From: Lachnospiraceae bacterium UBA1753 | Lineage (GTDB): Bacteria > Bacillota > Clostridia > Lachnospirales > Lachnospiraceae | Direction of reading: 5' to 3' | NCBI GenBank assembly: GCA_002317595.1 | Contig: DCHL01000035.1 | Coordinates: forward strand, 3,801-33,664 | DNA length: 29,864 nucleotides | Part shown: positions 23,762 through 29,864 of the stretch, piece by piece | Layout: each line of letters opens with the position of its first letter | Numbering within the stretch: position 1 is the first letter of the stretch | Program-made: the position numbers and the translations under genes | The notes under the pieces: model-generated | What the model saw: the letters and a program-made list of their open reading frames with translations, nothing else | The model's database searches: none | Told to the model about the DNA's origin: nothing

Positions 23762-25963
23762 ATGAGTATATTTTTTGACAGAGAAAAGTGTCTTGTGACA
23801 CTTAATACCAGGAACACTTCATATCAGATGGTGAAGGGGGAGTTTGGGCATCTGCTTCACACATATTATGGCGGGAAATGTGACGGGGATATGAGCTACC
23901 TCATAAGTTACATTGACAGGGGATTCTCGCCCAATCCCAACGAGGCGGCCTATGAGAGGACATACTCGCTGGACCTTCTGCCACAGGAATACTCAGGGTT
24001 TGGTGCGGGTGATTTCAGAAGCCCGTCCCTGATCGTGGAGAATGGTGAAGGTGCCTCTGCGGTAGACCTCAAGATAAAGGATATACGTGTTCTGGATGGG
24101 ATAAAATATTCGATACCTGGTCTGCCATCTTCCTATGCAAATCCTGGGGAGCGTGTGGATACGCTGATGGTTGCCCTGGAGGATGAGATTATTGGGCTTC
24201 GCGCCGAGTTGTACTATGCAGTTTTTGAGGAGACTGACGTGATAACCAGGACAGTGTGCCTCATCAACAAAGGCGGAGAGGTGCTGACGGTCAATAAGGC
24301 TGCCAGCATGACGCTCGACCTTATGCAGGATGAGTACGGCGTAACCCATTTCAGGGGAAGGTACGGCAAGGAGCGCATGAGGGAGGATATTCAGCTGGGG
24401 CATGGTTCGGTTGTCCTTGGCAGCAGGCGCGGAATATCATCTCATCAGGAGAATCCTTTCTTCATCCTCACAAGGGGAGAGGTGACGGAGACAGCTGGTG
24501 AGTGCTATGGTGTGAGCCTTGTGTACAGCGGAGACTTCAAGAATGAGATTGAAAAGTGCCCCTACAATTCGGTGAGAATCGTCAGCGGCATTTCAGATGA
24601 GCAGTTCTCGATGGAACTTGCTCCTGGCGAGGATTTCTGGACACCTGAGGCAGTGATGAGCTTCAGTGAGAATGGATTTGAGGCACTGTCGGATTCCTTT
24701 CATCGTCATGTGCGAAAAAATATTTGCAGGGGACCCTACAAGGAGAGCAGAAGGCCGGTCCTCATCAATAACTGGGAGGCAACCTATTTCAACTTTACTG
24801 GGGAGAAACTTAAGAATATTGCGAGGAAGGCCGGCGAACTGGGAGTCGAACTTTTCGTTCTCGATGATGGCTGGTTTGGAAAGCGTGAGAGCGATACCAC
24901 GGGTCTTGGAGACTGGTTCGTAAATGAGGAGAAGCTTCAGGGAAGCCTTAAGGACGTGGCTGATACCATACGGAGCTACGGGATGAAGTTTGGTCTGTGG
25001 CTGGAGCCCGAGATGGTGTCGGAGGATTCGGATCTCTACAGGGAACATCCCGATTACGCATTTGCGATTCCTGGTCGTGAACCCGTGAGGGGAAGGCATC
25101 AGCTGCTGCTTGACTTTAGCAGGCAGGAGGTGGTGGACCATATTTTTTCCCAGATAGCTAAGGTTCTTGATGAGACTGGTGTTGACTACCTGAAAATAGA
25201 TATGAACAGAAGTATAAATGAGGTCTACACCAGGTGTGGCCGTACCCAGAACAGGGGCCTTGTGCTCCACAGGTATGTGCTTGGTATGTATGATTTCCTG
25301 GGGCGGCTTCTTGAGAGGTATCCCGACATCATGATTGAGGGGTGCTGCGGCGGAGGCGGAAGAGTGGACCTTGGAATGCTCTGCTATGTTCCGCAGATAT
25401 GGTGCTCTGACAATACGGATGCGATCGAGAGACTCGAGATACAGTACGGAACATCCTTTGGATATCCGATGAGTACAGTTGGGGCACATGTGTCGATTGT
25501 GCCAAATCACCAGACAGGCAGGGTGACACCGATAGAGACAAGGGCAGCAGTGGCTCTTGCAGGTGGATTTGGATTTGAACTCGATTTGAATCTGCTCTCA
25601 GATGAGGAGACGGACAAGGTCAGAGGGTTCATTGAGGATTATAAGAAGGACTGGAGGCTCATCCAGCAGGGCAGATATTACAGGCTTACCAATCCTGCAG
25701 AGAGAAGGATATTCGCTGCCTGGGAATATGCGGCAGATGATTTGTCTGAGGCGATTGTCGGGATTGTATGCGTGTCGACACAGTATAATCAGCCACCGGA
25801 GTATATAAGGCTCAGGGGACTTGATGCCAAGGGACGGTATTACTGCGAGCAGACCGGGTTATCTTACAGCGGAGCGGCGCTTATGAAGGGCGGAATCAGC
25901 GTTCCGGAATTCAGGAAGGGTGAGTACAGCAGCTGCCTGATGCGGTTTGTGAAAAAATATTAG
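23762..25963 (+). CDS. Alpha-galactosidase, glycoside hydrolase family 36
   Basis: A 733-residue GH36 enzyme of the AgaA/RafA type, hydrolysing terminal alpha-1,6-galactose from melibiose, raffinose-family sugars or galactomannan fragments. An N-terminal beta-supersandwich (about 1-330) precedes the TIM barrel, which starts around NNWEATYFNFT and LDDGWFGKR. The predicted nucleophile is D480 in KIDMNR and the acid/base D550 in CSDNTD. The C-terminal sheet follows from about 640. In most relatives the nucleophile motif reads KWDMNR; here Trp is Ile. Without a signal peptide it is cytosolic and needs an importer, which is not in the window. Its galactose product would enter GalK-GalT. The start has only a weak ribosome-binding site, which may mean coupling to nfo. 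Confidence 0.96.
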   Translation: MSIFFDREKCLVTLNTRNTSYQMVKGEFGHLLHTYYGGKCDGDMSYLISYIDRGFSPNPNEAAYERTYSLDLLPQEYSGFGAGDFRSPSLIVENGEGASAVDLKIKDIRVLDGIKYSIPGLPSSYANPGERVDTLMVALEDEIIGLRAELYYAVFEETDVITRTVCLINKGGEVLTVNKAASMTLDLMQDEYGVTHFRGRYGKERMREDIQLGHGSVVLGSRRGISSHQENPFFILTRGEVTETAGECYGVSLVYSGDFKNEIEKCPYNSVRIVSGISDEQFSMELAPGEDFWTPEAVMSFSENGFEALSDSFHRHVRKNICRGPYKESRRPVLINNWEATYFNFTGEKLKNIARKAGELGVELFVLDDGWFGKRESDTTGLGDWFVNEEKLQGSLKDVADTIRSYGMKFGLWLEPEMVSEDSDLYREHPDYAFAIPGREPVRGRHQLLLDFSRQEVVDHIFSQIAKVLDETGVDYLKIDMNRSINEVYTRCGRTQNRGLVLHRYVLGMYDFLGRLLERYPDIMIEGCCGGGGRVDLGMLCYVPQIWCSDNTDAIERLEIQYGTSFGYPMSTVGAHVSIVPNHQTGRVTPIETRAAVALAGGFGFELDLNLLSDEETDKVRGFIEDYKKDWRLIQQGRYYRLTNPAERRIFAAWEYAADDLSEAIVGIVCVSTQYNQPPEYIRLRGLDAKGRYYCEQTGLSYSGAALMKGGISVPEFRKGEYSSCLMRFVKKY

Positions 25964-25987
25964 AATTAACCATCTGGAGGAGATGAT

Positions 25988-27889
25988 ATGGCGTCGGATT
26001 TAAGACAAAGACAGCTGGGTGAACAGGAGCAGCCTCCTGTACAGCTTCAGGCTTCTTCTACTGCGGTACATGAGGAACTGCCCAGGGAGCAGGAACGTTC
26101 TTTGCCTGCACAGGACCTGCTGGAGAGGGATGCGGACAGTGAGGTACTCTCAGGTGTTGAACTGGTCAACAGATTTGAAGAACTGAATAGACAGGATCAT
26201 GTCAGGACCGAGGCTGACGAGGTACATCGCAGGGCATTTGATGAAGAAGGGACCATAAGGACGGTTGTCCGAGATGTAACGAGGGAGCGTATTCAATCTG
26301 ACCGGGAAATGCGTAAGAGGAAGAACGAACGCGAAAAGAAGAGGAAGGTTTCGGAGAAGGCGGAGGAGGCGATTTCGGCACAAAAACCGAAGCGAGCAGA
26401 ATTTGCAGATACCGCGCGTCGCATGCGGGAGGTCATTGTCTCTGCAGACCGCGTTCAGCCTTCGGACGAAGAGAGTGAGGACAGGGCGGCTGCTCTGGAA
26501 ATCAGGGCAAAAAAGTTGATGACGATTCAGTTCCGCCGTCTTGACGCAATGGATATTTCGGTAATGTCACTCAGTGATAAGGAACTGATAGAAAAATATC
26601 CAAAGCTGATTGAGGATCTTGATGTGGCCGTTGATCTCCTGAAATACTTTGATACGGAGGATGGAGGGCCTGATTATTCAAAATATATGCCCTATTCTCC
26701 TAAAGTCATGGAACAGCTTCGGGAAAAGGCTGTCGATTATCAAAAGCAGAGGGAATATCTTGAGGCTAAGATGACAGTTCTTTCAAGCTCATATTTTTCC
26801 CTGCTCCGCAAGCAGGATATGGAGAAAATGACTTTAGCCAGGCTGGAGATGGATGCTGAACTCTACAAGGATTCCAACAGGGGTCTTTCGGCGTATCTGA
26901 GATCCCTTGCAAAGCTGAAAAGACTTAATATGAAGAAGGAGTCAAAAAATATTGCAGGCGTTTATGCTGACGGGGCGGCCATGGACCTTTTTGACGGGAC
27001 GGATCTTGGCAGGGATGTAAGAAGGAACGGAGATACCAAGGTTGAGACTACAAATAAGGCAAAGCTTATTGGTTTCAAGGTTACGCATGTTTCGGAACTT
27101 CATGTAGGAGCACTCTCTACTGAAGAAATTGAGCAGCACGAAAGGGATAATGTATCTGAGGAGAAATTTGCCTCGAAGAAGGAGCAGGATGCGGCTGAGG
27201 AGGCGGCACTTAAAGATCTTGACAAGGGATCACAGCTTGACGTTGGGGCATCCTACATGGTGACTGCGGATGCGAGTCTTTTTGAGGGAGAAGTACGGCA
27301 GAAGAGGACAATGAGTGGCGGCAGCACAACCATGGGATATATGAGCGCAAAGCTTGGCAATCTTAATGCGACCGGAAAGCTTGCGCTAAGTCTTTTCAAG
27401 GAGGGGAAGGTGCGGCCGGAGCTTCTGGCTGAAGGAAATATCACTGCAGCGGCACTTAAGTCAGAAGTAGGCGGAGAGGCAAAGCTCAATGTCGGCGAAT
27501 GGGGAAAAATTGGCCGTAATATTCTGGGAGTAGCAGGAAAAGCTTCCGCAGCTGTTGCAACTGCGTACGCGAAGGGAAGCGCAAAAGTCGGTAAGTGGGT
27601 CAGCAAGAAGGGCGTAGAGCGAACAGGACTGAAATTTGGTGGAAAGGCAGGAACCAACCTGTTTGAGGGTAAGGCAGATGCCTCCTTCACGGTTCTGGGA
27701 CTGAAGGTCAAGCTGGCGGTCAGCGGTTCAGTGGGTTTTGGCGCGGAATTTGGAATCAAGTCTACGGGAACAGGTGGATCCTTCTCAATAGGCGGGGCGC
27801 TGGGACTTGGCGGCGGCCTTAAGATATCCCTTGACTGGGCAGAAATGACAAAGTATTTTGATGGACTCAAGAAGAAAAGATGGTTTTGA
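25988..27889 (+). CDS. Large two-part protein of unknown function (charged coiled coil plus Gly/Ala-rich domain)
   Basis: 633 residues. The N-terminal half (about 1-170) is very rich in Glu, Arg, Lys and Gln and probably disordered or coiled coil. A helical section (about 170-330) follows. From about 418 to the end the protein changes to Gly/Ala-rich amphipathic segments (VGASYMVTADASLF, AEGNITAAALKSEVGGEAKL, GKADASFTVLGLKVKLAVSG, GGSFSIGGALGLGGGLKISLDW). This style is seen in large cargo or toxin-associated proteins of Firmicutes. It has no signal peptide, no LXG or WXG domain and no recognisable enzymatic motif. The GGAGG is 7 bp before the ATG. Two DUF4176 genes follow at once (18 bp), likely one operon. 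Confidence 0.8.
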   Translation: MASDLRQRQLGEQEQPPVQLQASSTAVHEELPREQERSLPAQDLLERDADSEVLSGVELVNRFEELNRQDHVRTEADEVHRRAFDEEGTIRTVVRDVTRERIQSDREMRKRKNEREKKRKVSEKAEEAISAQKPKRAEFADTARRMREVIVSADRVQPSDEESEDRAAALEIRAKKLMTIQFRRLDAMDISVMSLSDKELIEKYPKLIEDLDVAVDLLKYFDTEDGGPDYSKYMPYSPKVMEQLREKAVDYQKQREYLEAKMTVLSSSYFSLLRKQDMEKMTLARLEMDAELYKDSNRGLSAYLRSLAKLKRLNMKKESKNIAGVYADGAAMDLFDGTDLGRDVRRNGDTKVETTNKAKLIGFKVTHVSELHVGALSTEEIEQHERDNVSEEKFASKKEQDAAEEAALKDLDKGSQLDVGASYMVTADASLFEGEVRQKRTMSGGSTTMGYMSAKLGNLNATGKLALSLFKEGKVRPELLAEGNITAAALKSEVGGEAKLNVGEWGKIGRNILGVAGKASAAVATAYAKGSAKVGKWVSKKGVERTGLKFGGKAGTNLFEGKADASFTVLGLKVKLAVSGSVGFGAEFGIKSTGTGGSFSIGGALGLGGGLKISLDWAEMTKYFDGLKKKRWF

Positions 27890-27907
27890 AGCATATAGGA
27901 GGCAGGT

Positions 27908-28213
27908 ATGTACAAGGATTTATTACCAATCGGCTCTGTGGTAAATGTTGATGATGGTGACGGCGGAATAAGCCTCATGATCTGCAGCCGGATAGTGGCA
28001 GCTTCTGACGAGGAAGTGATTTATGACTACGGTGCAGTTCCTTATCCACAGGGTTTTATTGATACTGACAACGTATATTTGTTTAACAGGGATGCTGTTG
28101 AGAATGTACTGTTTATCGGATGCCAGAATGAGGTTGAGGCGGCATTTAGGAAGCAGGTTCTTGATGAAATTGGAGAACTTAAGATCGTAAATGGTGAAAT
28201 TGTTGAGGCATGA
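27908..28213 (+). CDS. DUF4176-type protein, copy 1
   Basis: 101 residues beginning MYKDLLPIGSVV, with the DUF4176 pattern: LLPxGSVV, a strand with LMICSRIV, YDYGAVPYPQGFID, then LFNRDAVENVLFIG and a C-terminal helix. DUF4176 proteins are often encoded beside type VIIb secretion cargo genes in Firmicutes, where some act as chaperone or targeting partners; that is family knowledge, not shown here. AGGAGG precedes the ATG by 5 bp. A paralogue follows 24 bp downstream. Confidence 0.78.
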   Translation: MYKDLLPIGSVVNVDDGDGGISLMICSRIVAASDEEVIYDYGAVPYPQGFIDTDNVYLFNRDAVENVLFIGCQNEVEAAFRKQVLDEIGELKIVNGEIVEA

Positions 28214-28237
28214 GGTCTGTGAGATTGGAGGAAAAAT

Positions 28238-28546
28238 ATGTATAAGGATTTGCTGCCGACAGGTTCGGTTGTGAGACTAAAGGAGGGTGACCATTATCTG
28301 ATGATAATTGGAAGGGTTGCTGCTGGTGGAGAACCACTTGACGTATATGATTATGTTGCATGTGCATTTCCTGAAGGAATGACGGATTTTGAGAATGCCT
28401 TTTTCTTTAACAGGGACAGGATAGATGAAGTTATTTTTGTGGGATATCAGGATGAGCGTGAACTTAACTTCAGGAAGGAAATCCTTGATAATCTCAAGGC
28501 TCTTGCAGTTAAGGATGGAGAACTGGTACCGGCTGACGAGGTTTGA
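28238..28546 (+). CDS. DUF4176-type protein, copy 2
   Basis: 102 residues, clearly paralogous to the preceding gene. Both share MYKDLLP-GSVV, the YDY motif, FPEG/YPQG, FNRD and a FRK-x-(I/V)LD-x(2) C-terminal helix. It is a closer match to the typical DUF4176 form (YLMIIGRVA, YDYVACAFPEGM, FFFNRDRIDEVIFVGYQDE). GGAGG is 7 bp before the ATG. Divergence between the two copies suggests separate partners or forms of a heteromer, not a recent duplication. Confidence 0.82.
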   Translation: MYKDLLPTGSVVRLKEGDHYLMIIGRVAAGGEPLDVYDYVACAFPEGMTDFENAFFFNRDRIDEVIFVGYQDERELNFRKEILDNLKALAVKDGELVPADEV

Positions 28547-28579
28547 TGACAGAGTGATGCTGCCTGGGAGGAAATACGG

Positions 28580-29404
28580 ATGCGGTTAGAGGTTTTGCAC
28601 CAGAGAGAGATGGAAAAATTGTCGGGGATTGTTCCTGAGAGATATCTGTCAGGAAATGACAGGCTGTTCCTGAGTGCCTTAGATGAAGGTGGATTATGCG
28701 GAATAGCGGTCTATACAATGGCTGTTCCAGACAGTTATCTTGATTACATTTATGTGCTTCCCGAGAAAAGAAGGCAGGGAGTCGGCAGATTTCTTGTTGA
28801 AAAATTTATCGACAAAGCGGAGCAGATGGGAGTGGGTAATCTACTTGTGAGCTTTGGGGGCGAGGCAGAGGGACGTGGCTTTTTTGAAGGAATGGGATTT
28901 TATCTCTCTGAAGGTGCAGAAAGTTTTTCGTTCAGTACTGCAGATTTAAAAGATCTGGATAGGGTACGTCTGATTTCCAGGAAACGGATTCCAGATAGGC
29001 TTAAAGCCTTCGACCGGCTTGGTCCGATTGAGTTAAAGTCTGTAAAAAAATATCTGACGGATAATAATTCCCGGATTGAAGATGTGAGCGGCCCTGATTT
29101 TTCTACAAAATATTCCAGTGTGGTTTTTGACCGGAAGGGAAATCCTAGAAGCTGTATGCTGTGCTCAAGGAATCAGGAACGCATAATATTAGATATGATT
29201 CTTGCGGGCAGGGGGGCGGAACTGTCGATTATCCTCCTGCTGGGCCATCTGTGTAGAAGCCTTCTGGCTGAGGAAGAGAAACTGACAGTATACTTTACTG
29301 CCACTAATCCTAAGGTGGCAGAGCTTGCAGGGGCGATACTTGGAGACTCGCTGGAGAACATGGGGAAAAGTATTCTTGCTGTGACAGTGGTTTCGGGACG
29401 TTAA
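28580..29404 (+). CDS. GNAT-family N-acetyltransferase
   Basis: 274 residues. The N-terminal about 120 residues are a GNAT fold with acetyl-CoA motif A (LDYIYVLPEKRRQGVGRFLVEKF, Q/RxxGxG/A form RQGVGR) and motif B (FFEGMGFYLSEG). The remaining about 150 residues are a second alpha/beta section (SSVVFDRKGNPRSCML to AELSIILLLGHLCRSLL), possibly a degenerate second GNAT domain, since no acetyl-CoA loop is seen there. The acceptor is unknown. GGAGG lies 8 bp before the ATG. It is on the same strand 33 bp after the DUF4176 genes and may belong to their operon, for instance modifying a partner, but this is only positional. Confidence 0.82.
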   Translation: MRLEVLHQREMEKLSGIVPERYLSGNDRLFLSALDEGGLCGIAVYTMAVPDSYLDYIYVLPEKRRQGVGRFLVEKFIDKAEQMGVGNLLVSFGGEAEGRGFFEGMGFYLSEGAESFSFSTADLKDLDRVRLISRKRIPDRLKAFDRLGPIELKSVKKYLTDNNSRIEDVSGPDFSTKYSSVVFDRKGNPRSCMLCSRNQERIILDMILAGRGAELSIILLLGHLCRSLLAEEEKLTVYFTATNPKVAELAGAILGDSLENMGKSILAVTVVSGR

Positions 29405-29410
29405 AAAATG

Positions 29411-29440
29411 TTGCACTGTAAACAATATTTATGGTATAGT
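29411..29440 (+). promoter_or_regulatory. Candidate promoter of the SCIFF gene (extended -10)
   Basis: TATAGT at 29435-29440 is preceded directly by TGG, an extended -10 element. The partner TTGCAC (29411-29416) is a weak -35 at 18-bp spacing. The SCIFF leader would be about 75 nt. Confidence 0.5.
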
Positions 29441-29522
29441 TGTTAAAGTTATGTGGAGTAATGGGTGTAGTATGCCCTTGGCTTTTACAGACATAGTCAT
29501 ATTGAGAAAGGAAACCAGAGTT

Positions 29523-29669
29523 ATGAAGCACGTAAAGTCTTTAAACACAAGAGATTACAAGAAGAGCATGAAGAACGGCGGATGTGGCGAGTGCCAGACA
29601 TCTTGTCAGTCAGCTTGTAAGACATCATGCACAGTTGGAAACCAGAGCTGCGAGAAGTCTTCAAAGTAA
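29523..29669 (+). CDS. scfA: SCIFF (six-cysteine) ribosomal peptide precursor
   Basis: A 48-residue RiPP precursor of the SCIFF family (six cysteines in forty-five residues; TIGR03973), found across Clostridia. The leader is MKHVKSLNTRDYKKSMKNGG. The core has exactly six Cys: C21, C24, C28, C32, C36 and C43. In a characterised relative the partner radical SAM enzyme forms a thioether between a core Cys and a Thr; C32 and T37 here sit at the matching spacing. The longer open frame from 29451 is not used: the leader start at 29523 is universal in the family and has AAAGGAAA upstream. The mature product's function is unknown. The maturase begins 99 bp downstream after a hairpin. Confidence 0.96.
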   Translation: MKHVKSLNTRDYKKSMKNGGCGECQTSCQSACKTSCTVGNQSCEKSSK

Positions 29670-29695
29670 TTACTAACTGAAAAGCATATAGTATT

Positions 29696-29731
29696 GAGCG
29701 AGAGGGCCGTATGTCCTTCTCGCTCGCTTTT
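29696..29731 (+). terminator. Intrinsic terminator or attenuator between SCIFF and its maturase
   Basis: An 11-bp GC-rich stem (29696-29706 with 29715-29725, one G-T wobble) with an 8-nt loop is followed by GCTTTT. The T tract is short and offset, so read-through into the maturase is likely. This would give much peptide and little enzyme from one transcript. Confidence 0.75.
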
Positions 29732-29768
29732 GCATGTTAAAAAGAAAAATAGAAAAGAGGAAATATCT

Positions 29769-29864
29769 GTGGTTCATTTATATAAGAGCGGCGGATATAA
29801 TATTGTCCTTGATGTTGAGAGTGGTGCAGTACATGTGGTTGATGATCTCGTGTATGACCTCATT
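29769..29864 (+). CDS. scfB: SCIFF radical SAM maturase, 5' part only
   Basis: The first 32 codons of a gene that leaves the window. The GTG start at 29769 has AAAGAGGAAA just upstream. The sequence VHLYKSGGYNIVLDVESGAV followed by HVVDDLVYDLI matches the N-terminal recognition region of SCIFF maturases (peptide-binding, RRE-like strands). The radical SAM CxxxCxxC motif and SPASM clusters lie beyond the end. The enzyme would install thioether cross-links in the upstream peptide. The assignment rests on both the N-terminal match and the position after scfA. Confidence 0.88.
   Translation, partial: MVHLYKSGGYNIVLDVESGAVHVVDDLVYDLI

Noticed and set aside
24593..25510. 305-codon minus-strand open frame inside the alpha-galactosidase gene
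   Set aside because: Antisense shadow of a well-supported GH36 catalytic domain; no ribosome-binding site or recognisable domain.
27253..27978. 241-codon minus-strand open frame opposite the 633-residue protein
   Set aside because: Pro/Ser-rich product typical of the reverse of Gly/Ala-rich coding DNA; it crosses the next gene's start region.

Overview
The window looks like a chromosomal segment of an anaerobic Gram-positive bacterium, most likely a plant-polysaccharide-degrading member of the Lachnospiraceae (Clostridia, Butyrivibrio-like). This is inferred from protein types, not from a database search. The supporting points are strong GGAGG ribosome-binding sites, a class II (Firmicutes-type) GalT, a hisS-aspS pair, a GH36 alpha-galactosidase and the Clostridia-specific SCIFF peptide with its radical SAM maturase. 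I saw no tRNA, rRNA, CRISPR array, transposase or prophage genes. Almost everything is on the + strand; only a chemoreceptor and an AraC regulator are on the - strand.

Layout. 1-390 is non-coding: a tandem repeat, a strong terminator and a short direct repeat. 390-2428 holds a VWA (MIDAS) protein and a PcfJ-like protein. 2623-5774 is hisS-aspS, closed by a terminator. 5921-12028 holds a CE2/SGNH acetyl-esterase-like gene, hflX, helD, an unknown gene and a YtqA-type radical SAM gene. The last of these runs 41 bp into a convergent methyl-accepting chemotaxis gene. 13864-17492 is a galactose module: an AraC regulator divergent from galK-galT. 17493-18131 is a 640-bp gene-free stretch with two tandem repeat arrays, a terminator and a region that folds on paper into a multibranched RNA. 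18132-22296 holds a LUD-domain protein, then glpK and three overlapping genes (membrane metalloprotease, HAD phosphatase, methyltransferase). 22384-25963 holds a small orphan gene, endonuclease IV and alpha-galactosidase. 25988-28546 holds a large Gly/Ala-rich protein of unknown function and two DUF4176 paralogues. 28580 to the end holds a GNAT protein, SCIFF and the start of its maturase.

How the genes fit together. Alpha-galactosidase releases galactose, and GalK and GalT pass it into the Leloir pathway; galE is not in the window. The CE2-like esterase would deacetylate hemicellulose or its oligosaccharides. HelD and HflX are housekeeping rescue factors for RNA polymerase and ribosomes. The SCIFF/maturase pair is a near-universal RiPP locus of Clostridia.

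Most interesting signals: (1) the candidate structured RNA at 17741-18094; (2) a 108-bp element at 10479-10586 with mutually exclusive helices that could hide or expose the downstream start; (3) the DUF4176 cluster, which hints at a type VII-like secretion cargo unit; (4) a recurring pattern in which the last codons and stop codon of a gene are duplicated in tandem just downstream (hisS, the esterase, nfo).
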